From a virus, in IMG/VR virus record IMGVR_UViG_3300029787_000010, positions 1 through 64,000 of that record: 64,000 nt of DNA; one strand, given 5' to 3'. Made by a program: the position numbers and the translations under genes. The notes under the pieces are model-generated. The model worked only from the letters and a program-made list of their open reading frames with translations. It did no database searches and was not told the origin of the DNA. This document shows, piece by piece, positions 46,301 through 58,300 of the stretch; position 1 is the first letter of the stretch, and the number at the start of each line of letters is the position of its first letter.

Positions 46301-49300
46301 CCTTTGCGGTTAGCCGTCGTCCCTACTGAATCGGACACTGCTTGTAGTGAATATGAAATGGTTTCTTCATAGGGCGGCTTCAACCAGTTCATGCCAAGTG
46401 CAAACGGACCTTTGGAAGCAGCGTAAAAGAAATCATTGTAATGGACTGTTTCATAGTGCTCGGGGATGTTATTCAGTCCTTTCTTGAGTACAGGGCTGTC
46501 CACATCACCTGCTTTTGTGTAGAATGAACGGGAACCATCGTCCGAATAGTAGGTGAATGGTCGTCCGAGATTGGGGTGCCACATACACAGGAACGCATCG
46601 GGAAGATGAAGACTGTTTGTATCACGAGTACCAGTGTAAGTTTGTAAGAGGTTACGAGTGACTATGCTCTTATTTGAATCAGTGTAGATTTCATCAGCGA
46701 ACCGGTTAGCATAAGGCCCGGTCAATTTGACGATAGTGCCCGAACCACTGACAGTCAAGTTAGTCCAAAAGTTCGGAGTGATGTTGACCACTCCAGCAAA
46801 TTGCACAGGGGAGCCAAGTGTCGCGTGAGCCAATGTGCCCACACGGTGCGTGTAAGTAGCCAATTGCCTTTCTCCATTGGAGTCTATATATTCCAATTGC
46901 TCTCCGTAATACGGGTCTACTGGGAACAACTCAGCGTTAGTCACTGTGATTGTTTTAGCAGAATCGTCTTTCGCAGTAGCACGGGTGTTGGGATTGAGTG
47001 AGCGTATTCGGAAATGCTCAGCGTAGATGTCGGGGTAGCAAGTGGGGTAGCCTGCCAATGTAATCTGTGCACCAACAGCGCCGAATGTAGCCCTGTTCAA
47101 TTGATAGTAATGGTCGGGAGTGTGCCATTCTAAATGACGGAAGTATGTCGCTGCTGCCGCTCTTGCGCCGTCTTTGTGCAACTGTGCCCACCAAGGTACA
47201 GTGATGGTGAAGCCGGGCGTGGTTTCTACGAACATGTTCGGGTGGTATGGTAGCGAACGACGACTGAATGCGGGTGAAGCAGACTCCTCTACGCCCAAGG
47301 GATTGTAGAGAGCAAGAGGTGGAAGGTTGGTGAATTGACTACCTGCATCGGGCTCAATGTCCAACATCAGTTCGTTAAGAAGTATTTCACAACCACGCAC
47401 ATCGGCCATGGTAGCCTCAGCAAGAACAAGTGTGTAGCCGCCGTCTCCACTCGTAGAGTGCTCAATAGCGATGACCGTGTTGACCTGTTGACCCGTGAGT
47501 TCAATAACAGACCCATCGGGCACATTGTTAGCAGGCCCGTTCCGGTGATAGCCATTGAATTGTTGCTTAAACAAATTTGGCTGAATAACAATTTGGTAAG
47601 CACCTACTTCCATAGGGTCGGGGAAGTGATTGTTTTGAGTGTAAGTTCCAGCAGCCTCCAGCACAATGCTATGGCCACCTGTCTTATTGGCATCTATAGA
47701 AGCAGCAATACCGTAGCCTTCAAACTTCAATTTTGTCTCTGTGAGCAAGGTGAATGCGCCGCCGTGGATGTCCGATGGAGAAACGGATGCAGTTGGGCCG
47801 GAGAACCAAATCAAGGGGTCACGATGAGGGCGCTTTCCTTCGTCACTGAACTCTTCTTCAACTGAAATAACCGATGCTGCGGAAGCGGCCCTGTGCAAAT
47901 CATACAGTCGTTGATACGCAGGATGAGCGTAATGGCCCGGCATCATTGCCATGGTGGCGTTGACATAATGGTGACCCATGCGAGGGATTGGCATCGGTGT
48001 CAATTTAGGTGTACCCAATTGTGTCATTGGAGTGGTACCGACATTTGGCCAATCAATGGTAGGCATGTCCGGGCTGGCACCGCTGTACTCTGCATGGTCA
48101 CGCAGACGGCGAGCGGCAAAGAATCGGGTGCTACCGGCTGGCATGTAGTACGATGGGACAACCTTGAGTCCAGTCTTCCCAGCCACGAATGACGAGAAGT
48201 CGGGACTGTAGACGACGCCTGTGAACTTGTTTGTCCCCACCCCCGTATACGAAGCGATGACGCCTTTATCGGTCGTCGGGTCATAAACGCGCAGGAAATA
48301 CCGACCGCTACTTTGCTCGTTTGAATCTGTCCATGTAGCCGCTTCGGGTGTAGACCCGACGGTGATTTCTGTACCGCTGAAACTGGAGTAGGTCAGTTCG
48401 TCAACATCGTACCGATGCGTCATGGTCGCACCCATTTTTGTCACATGGAAGTGCAGGGCACGGTCGTGTGGCTCATAGGCTGTCTTGAGAGAAGCGTTAT
48501 CCGTATGTTGCTGCCAGCCCTGCGTTGAACTGTTAGGGAACGCAAGTCGGTCATTACTTACATCTGACCCATCTTGAGAAAGGTGTTCCCACCCATTGTT
48601 CTCCCAAGTTGGCCAAAGGCGAGGACCGGTGTAGGTATCAGCAAAGGTGTCCTTGACAGCCCCTTCTCCCTGCAACGGGTGCATAATACCGCCAGCCCCC
48701 ATCGTTTCGGTTTGGTAGCCCTGTATTCGGTCAAATCCGGGTCGCACGATGATGTTGCCCGGAATCTCGTTCGCAAGTGGTAGACGGATGCGCATGTTTG
48801 GTGAGACACCGTCACCGGCAAGCGAAGGGGCCAAGCCCTCAAGGTCCCGGTCGCTGACATGTCGGAAGTCATAGATGATGGTACCCAGTGGACTACCTCC
48901 TTCTAACCGGTGCTCTTGCCCTGTATCGTCAACGACCTGTAAACTTCGGAACTGCAATTCTTCGTTGGGTATGTTGAGTGCACTTTCTACAAGTGGATAG
49001 TTCAGTTCCAATTGCGGATGGCTCAATTCTTGCGCTTGGATAAGTGGCATCATGGCTTTATTTGTGGTTTCAAAAGAAAACCGATTGTTACCAAGGACTT
49101 TTTCACCCACTGTTTTGTAAGTTGAGGAGTCTTTGCGCACGACCCATGGTGTCATGCCCAGTCCACGAGCGTTGCTGGCAGGAAGCGTGAGGTTGCCACC
49201 GTCCATTCGCTTCCAAACGACATGTTCTTCAAGGAAATTACGAGCAGCCTGTCGCCCGTTGTAATACTTGTACAGACCTTCACTTGTGCTGTAATACTGT

Positions 49301-52300
49301 ATTTTGGTTGTCACACCCGTACACTCAACTCCATAGGTTGCACTGTCTTCGTGATTGGCGCGTGCCGGTACGATTGACTTATCCCAAAACAAATCACCTG
49401 TCGGACTGTGACAGGCATCGCCGCGACTAATGTGAGAAGCGGCTGTGACTCGTGAATGCCAGTAGGCTTCCGTGCCGACCGCTGGATAGGAGGTGGCTTT
49501 TTGTGGGAAAGAAGTTGTTGTATTGACCATAGTAGCCTCAATGTGAGGCCCGGCAGTAGCGTGTGAAACATAGCGGTCTTTGTTGTGTACCTTACCAGTG
49601 TTCCAAGCAACCGTGCCAGCATTAGCAAGCGTGGCACTTCGTTTCACATCCAACCAGTCCCCCATGGCAATAATGCCGTCTCGGTCGGTCTTTGCGATGA
49701 GTGGCAATTCGCTTTCGTGCGTCACAGCAATCAAGTGTCGGGAAGCAAGACCATGAACGCAACTTTCCGATGACAAAGTAGTGATGGTGTCTATAGAGCC
49801 ATGAGGGGAAACGCTGCCTATACAAGACTCTGCACTACCGTATGGAGAGAACCCTAAGAATGGGTGCCATGCACCGAGTCCGGCAGCAAAGGTGGAGGTA
49901 GTGCCTACTTCCAATGAGTTGAGATATGAGTATCGTTCACCTGCCCAACCTACTGCGCCAATCGGTTTCGTGCGGTCAACGGCGTCCATAAGTCCGTTGA
50001 AGTGCACTTGTGTACGCTCATTGATTGATTCATTGGAATTGTCGTAGCGATGCGTACCAGCCTTGGTCCACACATACACTTTGACATTTGGACCATTGAA
50101 TGTTGCAGAAGGTATGGCTGCCTTTGAAACTGGGTTGACAATGTTACTGTTGGAGGTAATCGTATTGACACCAAGCGTAAAAGTAGCGCCTGTGTACGAA
50201 ACATAGGGTGCAAACCCACTGACTGCTCCATCGCTAACTCTTAGCCAGCCGTATTGAGGTAGTGTGGTAGGAATGGCAGATGTCACTGTAAGGGTCGCCG
50301 CAGTTGGTCCGGAAGCATGTTCAGTGTAACCTGTGTTTTGAACTGCATCCAGTGTCACCCAACCGTAGCGGTCTTGCTTTGCAGCGTGCTGCATAGACGG
50401 TAAGAAGGTTCCACCAATCGCTTTCAATGGTTCAGTACCGGGGAAAGTGTTGATGGATGTAGCGACAACAGCCGCTAACTCTTCTGCATTTTGGCAACGC
50501 GTGGCATCAATGATGAAAATGTTATCAGTGTGGTCCATAGCGGCTTCGGAACCGTAAGTGCCAAGGTATGCTTTGGCCAAAGCAGAAGCAACACGGAACA
50601 CCGACGGGTTTTGTGATGTGCCCGAACCTGTTGCCAATCGCTGGGTGGATTTAGGATGCTTGATGTTACGGATGATATGGTTGTCCAAGAAATGCCCACC
50701 GGGATGGTAGCCGCCGTCCATGTGCCAAACACAGCCACTGGCATGCGTTGTCGGCAAAGAAGCGTGCCCCATCGCCACACCGGCAACATTGGTGAAAACT
50801 TCATTCATCAAATGAGCGTTTGCTGGAGGACTTGATGCTCCTAATTGACTTTGATAATAGCGCCCTTCTCCTGCACTTTGACCGTAATAAGTGGCGTTGG
50901 GTGAACCTTTAGTCGGCTCCCAATTTAAAATGAAATTGAAACCTTGGACATTGGTCTTTTGGTATTCTTTTGCAGGAGGTAACCTTGCTCCGAAGCCTTG
51001 GATAGAAGCATCTCCGTGCGTGATGATGTTTGGAAGAAGAGAAAGACCCGACACTGGGTGATTTGTGGGTACAGCACTGTAGCCGTTACCTGTTTCAATG
51101 ATGTTTGAAAGTTGGGGCTCAAAGGAAGCAAAGTTGTGAGGCACGGCTTGACCCGGTCCAAAGACGAGATAGGTGGTAGAATCGTCCGCTTGTGGCGTAG
51201 AGTCATAACGGGCATGAGGATGTCCAAAGCGTATGACAATGGGGCTTGGACGAGCGCAATTCACAGTGAATCCTCCTCCAGCATAAGTGACACCAGTAGA
51301 TGATGCATTGGTGTTGTTCCCCGCATCCAAGTCCGGACTTAGCATAGCGTCTTGATTGAAGAACGGCATGTGATTGCGACCGTTATGTTGGTTGAGGTAA
51401 GGTGTTCCGGGGAACATAGCCAGCATAGCGTTAGCGTCAAGTAATGCGTACGAACCTGCAACCTCACCTACATTTTGCATTCCACTCGCACCTGTTGGTC
51501 CATCGGCGTACGGATGCGTGTAAAACTCCGAGTAGTCATTTTCTGTACCGTCGTTGATGTCTACGGTCACGCCCGAGAAACCGCCGCCAAAGTACAGAGG
51601 TACCCACCGGTCGGGACTGGGCTTACCCCCACGGAAGTAAAGGAAAGGCTCCCCGTGTTTACTTCCCTTCGTACGAATGCCTTGCAGGTATCTACTCTTC
51701 GCAATGCTGTTTTGCTTTACCAGTATGTCTCCTGCCACAGCAGTTGTCAAAAAGTCGTCGGAATGAGAAACTATGGTTGCGTGGTAATGAGAAGTTGAGC
51801 CAGCGGTGCTTTGCACACGAGCCCAGTTTTCTTCACCTAACCAAAGTACAACTTGGTTCCCCCATGAGTTACTGTCATTTGAGGCCGGCGTTAATGCCAA
51901 GAACAGTAACTCGTTATTGCTATTATCTGTTTCAATGTGAGGAGTACCAGTGTTGATAGTGGCGATTTCAATCATTGGTGAGTTGACCATGGGTATGATT
52001 CGGTCGCCGGGCAACCTGTAGAAGTTATCTCCACGCAAATTTTGACGCCACAAATCAGTGCTGACAATGTTGTTTTGACTGTTGACCAAAACTGGAGTAG
52101 CCGTGTTAGCGTTTGGACCTCGGAACTTGGTGGTAATCGTCAACAGCGTCTTTGGTAAGTAGCCACAATCAATGCGCATACTGTCGTTGATTTGACTTGC
52201 ACTCAAATCAGCATCAGCGACAGAGGCTTGAATACCCAAGTCGGGGGTCAATGAAGACTCAAAGAGATGGTTAAGTGGTACGACACGGTCTTTGGAACTG

Positions 52301-55300
52301 TAGGCTTTGATTCGCACAGCGCCGGGCTTTACGCCCCACTCACCCAAAGTGCGCCCGTCGGGAGCGTAGAGTCCAGTGCAATCAAAGGTAGTGGCTGCCA
52401 CATCGTCTGTGTTGGGGTCATCCATGTTGATGGCAAAGTTGACGGCCGCTGCCATCACTTCGTCTGTTAAAACACAAGTGAAATTGATACGAGGGCTCAT
52501 GATACGAGTCACTTTTCCACTTTGATAATTGGACCCTATATTCTTGACACCATACAAAAAGTGCTCATTGGACCCGCCAATACCAGCCTTACCCTCATGT
52601 GAACGAGAAGTATAGTAGTAGACTTCACCATTGTTGCCCGAGCCCATGTCATTCAACTGAATCAGCCCACTGTCCGGCAGTCCGAGATAACCAAGAATAT
52701 CTGTGTGCGTGAACGAACCACCATTGTCGTATGGCGAAGCGAGCGTGAACTTCAAGTTGTCATTTGAGCCGTCCTTTTCAACGGAGATGGAAATGCCCAC
52801 AGCAGGAGAATTGTAGTTGTTCCAAAGGTTGCCCTTGAACGACGACTTCGTCCCTGCTGTATAACGCCCGTTGACATCACCTTTCCCGGCCATGTGCTTA
52901 CCGACAGTGAATCCGCCCTGCCCAACATCTCGGTCATCAAAGTAAATGACAATTTCATCGTCAAGTGTTTCGGGGAGATGTGTCAAGTCGCCTGCAAAAG
53001 CCTCGCCAAACTGCCTGTACACGAAGCGTACAGTGTGAGACTTACCACGATGGTCAGCGAGTCGGATGCCGTACATTTGCCCATCACCAATTTTGTCGGG
53101 GCGTATCTCATCGTCGGGGATGTAGGAACCAGCCAACTGATTGACCAAGCCATGCTGCTTTGTCCCAATGTGCTCGTTGTCTCCGTAGATGTGGTCAAAG
53201 CGGACATTTTCCCCATCGGGACCATAACCCCAGCGACTACAATCGGGTGCCCATCCGGGTATGCCAGCCTGTGTCAATCCGCCAAAATTGATGCGACCAA
53301 TCGCCTGTGACCCTACTCGGAGTCCGTTGACGATGACTTGACCACTTGCTTTGGGCTCAAAGTTTGAATCAACAACTGTGTTAGCACTGCGCCCAGTAGC
53401 GTGCTCAGTGGTTGATTCTGTGTTGAGGGAAACGCTGCTTTGAATCTCGGGACCAAAGTCCAAGTTGTTTCGGTATTCGTCCGAAGTTTGCTCAACAGGA
53501 AGGTATTCTCGTAGCGTGGTGATGGGAGCAAACGGGCGACCGAGACGGTTAATTGGCATAGGTGCAGGGTGCATATTTTCGCCATCCTTTTCATTTGGTT
53601 GACACCAATAGTTGCGGAAGCGGCCACCATGCCCAATCAAAAATTCCGGACGATAAGGCGTCTGTGCACGGGATGCGTCTAACCACACACAGAAGTTGCG
53701 ACCGGATGCACCGGGAACCGTTGAGTGGATGACAACAGAATAGCCTTCTTTCCCATCTTCATCAGTGACAATGCGTCCCAAATGTGCTCGCATGTAGCCC
53801 ATATGACTACCACGGTCATGGCTACCAAACGCTGTGTCTTTGTTCCAAAACGGAGCAGGGTCATGAGTTGAGCCCGTAGCCGCAAAGTCAGCGCGCTGAT
53901 GTCTTGCTGCTGGGTCTTTGATACGCCCTGTGTTGACAGAAGTCTCACCCTTACCCAAATCAAACCGCTCACCTTCACCCAAATACTGGTCCGCTGGACG
54001 CCGTGCGTGAGTGCGTCCGTTCTTAGCACCTGCTTGATTGATGAGTCGGACCACCTCTTTTGCGGCTGCCTCAATATCAGTTACACCTTCTTTGACACCA
54101 ACCTCGCCTAAATCAATAACAAGGCGGCGAACGAAGTCCATGTTCGTCCAATGCGGGAGATGCTGGAGGCGGTCCTCTTCGTGAGTGGATAAATCAAGTG
54201 TAGATGAACGAATGCCCTTCATTGACAAGAATGCAGGAATGACTCTCGTCCCATCGGGGGTATCAAAGAATGTAGCCTGCTCAGTAGTGTCTTTGAGCAT
54301 TTGCTGATGCAAAGTGTTGGCCTCGGATGTATCAACCGTGGCGTCTTGAGTTCGTGGCATGATTGAACTGACTTGAGGGGTTTGCTCATGATAACCAGTT
54401 GCGTGGCTACCTATCGCTACATTTGCGTTCCAAGTGCTGTTATGCGACATTGACGCTTCTACAAATTCGGACGACGCACTGCTTGCCAAGTTCTTGTTTT
54501 GTGAGGCGAACCCTGCTGCGACATCAATTCCGGAGTTTCGCTTGTCATTGTCGTGGGCCCCGGAACCTTCGTTGTCAGTGCCAATTTTGACAGCGGCTGG
54601 ACTTGACTGAACTTGCATGTGCAAATCTTGGAACGCTATGAACTCCCGGTCATGAGCGACATCGTAAAGCAATACCCTCGCATGCTCTTCTGTAGACTGG
54701 TATGGGTCAAGGTATGCTACGACAGGTATAGCAGATGACAAACCGAGTGATTCATAATTCATCTCAATCGTTTTATTCACATGCTGTACGAAATTGCGAG
54801 CCGTTTCCAAACAAGAGTTCCCAATCAAAAAGTTCTCCAATGGTAGACTGCTACGAGGTATAGTAGCAAGGTCGCCCTCTCCACCAAGGAATCCTTCCCA
54901 CACCTCGCCTTCATTCAATGTTCCACGACTCTTGCAGAAAAGGCCTTCCGTGGCGTGAGGGTTCGTGTAGTGCATGTTCATCCACACAGTGTCACCAGCA
55001 CGCAGTCCACCCGGACAATACGGATTTGCCCAAGCCGTATTGAGGAAATAGTTGGTATTCACCTCGGGGAAAATAGATGTCGTAGTGTGCACATCTATGA
55101 GTGTGATTTCAGTCCCAACTGGAGGATTAAAGCCCGAATCAATTGAAACCAGTGCTAATGAATTACCAGTGCGAGTGTTGTAATGAGCATGTTTAAAGGC
55201 ACTTGCGGTGGTATCATAGTACCTTACACGGTAAGCATAATTGGAGTTAGCAGTTATGTCAAGAGGGAAATCCGACCCGTCTTTCAATACAAGAGTAGGA

Positions 55301-58300
55301 CTACTAAAAGAAGAAACGATGCCTTTCGCACGCTTGTTTTTGATGCGTGCCAAATGTGGGTTGATAGATGGCCCTGCTCTAAACTCAACCGCACTGACAT
55401 ACTGTTTGAGCCCATAGTCAATGTTTCCACCCTGTGTCATGGCGTTCGCTCGGTCAAAGTAGAACGAATCCCGACCCTCATAACCTGCACTGGAGACTAA
55501 GGGGTTGTCAGCCACGCTTTGGTAATTGAGGTTTTCATTGTCAAGCGGTGGCATGACTTGCATGCCCACTTGAAACTCTCGTTTGAAGCCCGCTGAAAAA
55601 GCCCAGTTGTCATCAGCGGCAGCGTTCCCCGCCACTTCTAAATAGCCATTTGCAGTGTTGACCCCACTGTACATGACCCACTCACCATTAGCAGTGTACG
55701 CTGTCCGTAATCGCAAAGCGCCGTTGATGTTTGCCACAGTGACAGGTATTGATGATGGAGCGGGAAAGACCTTGTGATTCGTGACATAAACTCGGCGATT
55801 AGCAGCATCATATTCAGCACTGACAGTTGTGCCTTCTCGGTGGGTTTTGTCTACGACTGAAACAGAATAAGCACTGTGTAAGGCAGGGTCTTCCGGCGAT
55901 GTGCTCGTCGGTCGCCTCCCTACCGGATTCGGTGACCAAGAAGGAGCGGTATATGTAGCATCCAAATGCAACTTCATACTGTTGTCCGGTCCAACCAAAG
56001 CGTTGAAAAATTGGTCATGGAATAATGGAATCTCAACCATAGCACGAGTGCTGGCATACTGCGTGCCCAGTTGATAATCATGCTGAACGCTGTTCAATGA
56101 TTGGAACATACGGTCGTTAATTGTTGTACCATCGTGCACAACAGAACCCTCGTCAAACTTGTTATCCACATGTAAGTTATTGCCTACTGATATGCCAACA
56201 GCCGTTTTCCAAGCCGCAAAAGAATCCAATTCTCTTCCGTCAAAGTCCACGAAAGTGCCCAAGCCTCGTTGACCTGTACTTGAAGTAAAGGTAAATGCAG
56301 TTCCTGTCTTTGATGAATATGTAGCGTAAGCAAAAGCATTATCGGTACCAGTATCAGTGGAGACTGGTTGCTTGAAGTAAATACGCCCATTTTGAGGGAA
56401 GCAGTATGTGCCCCACGATGCCAAGTCAGTGGCGGCGTTGTTTAACGGAACAACAGTGATAGTGGTTGAGCCAAGTGCACTCACTTTAGTTACGCAATCT
56501 CGTCGCAGCGACCAGCCAAGGCGTGAAACAGCACTGGGACTAAAGGTGGGCTTTGTGTTGACAGCCCCTTGACCGGGACCGCCCATGGTCATGGTGACGA
56601 CAGGGGCACCGGGCATAATCTCCTTGACAACAAACGAGTCGGGCGCACCATCGCCTTTGACATTGACGGAGTTGGACAGTGCGTCAGCCACTAACCCATG
56701 TGCTCGCAAAGTAATGTCTTGTCCGTTCATGGACAACTGGAAATCCAATACTTTCCCACGGGACATGACATATTGTACAGCGACTTTATTGGGCGTTGTT
56801 GAGTCTTCCTCAAGCGTCAGCATTTTTGACAGTTGGTTGAAACGAGTGCGGTCATTGGGTTGAACAATAAGTCGTACACTTGCTCCTTGGCCACGATGAC
56901 TGACAATGTCAAACACTTCATTGATAGGAGTGCCTTGATTGCTGTTGCTACGAGATTGGCGTATGGGTTGGTAGAACAGTTCTTCTCTGTGAACAATCGC
57001 CGCTGTGCTTCCCGAAGAAATGGTGATACTGGTCGCTGATAATGCTGAAATCTCACCCAAATTTTGACCATGTAAACTGTAAAGCGGAACACCAACAGCG
57101 AACACAGTAGTAGCATCAACGCCACTGACGGTAAAGTTAGTAGTAGATGCCGCATAGCCACCTGCGTTATTGACGAGGACGCCTGTGCGGACACGACGAC
57201 CATGAGCAAACTTTGCTTTGAAATTACCATTGGAGTCAACCTCCGAACCAAGGTCTTCTACTTCGGACGGGGTTACAATCAATTTATGGAAGTAGGACGG
57301 ACGAGCGTTATCATCGTAGAACGCAGTGGGTATGATACTTGGTGCACTTTGTGGACTGTCCGATGAGTGAGACGGCAGGTAGTTTTTAGGTGATTTTGTT
57401 TCATCCAAAGCCCCTTCATGCAGCGTTCCTTCTGTGTCATCACCGATTAAGTCGCCGTCTTCAAAGTAAAAATCCGATGTTGCTCCAAACTCAATGACAC
57501 CACCGGGAGCGTAGAGAACAGCAGTGCCGGCTGCAATGTCCGTATGCATGATGTCCAGCACTCGTGTGCCCGAAGTCACCTCTACGCTGGCCTTGGGCAC
57601 GGTCTTGTTGACAATCAGTGCGCTGCCGTCAAGTGTTGTCCGTACAATAGCACCAGTCACTGCGGCTGTTTGGAAGGCTGAGGTGGGTGCCGAAGAAAAG
57701 GTAAGAGTGGCAGGTGAATGACTGATAGTCACAGTGATGGACGATGCTCCTGCAACTTCGGAGCCAATGAATACCTTGTCAGCCGTCGTTGTTCCTGTGT
57801 CCTTACCAAACGCTTTCGTGCTTTGTAAAGTGATGACATTGCTGCTGTAGTTTGCTGCCAAGCGACCTGTAGCAGCGTACTGCAAGCCCGTGCCACCGAA
57901 GTCAATCGCTTCGTAGTGAACTTGTACAAAGGGTGCATAATCGTGAGTGGCCAGTGTTGGGAGTTTAAGGATGGCAATACGAGGCTCCGACGAAGGTGTA
58001 AGGTGACGAGTATGCTCAGTTCCTGTCGGGTCCGTGTCCTGTAGACCTTTGAGTGCAAACGGCTCTGCATCAAATCCTGTGCCCCCAATAGCCAGTAGAC
58101 CACGCTTTGTGTCATCAATGCCAGCCATTCCATTTTCTACGACCTGTGTAGGGCTTGAAGTAAAGGTAGCGTGGCTAACTGAGAAATCACCAACTTCGTC
58201 ATGGAACGCTACTTCCGAGCCAGCCACGACGACATCTTTCAACTGACCATAGCGACCTGTAAAGGTGGCTTCCATAATTTGAGCAACGGCGTCTACTGAT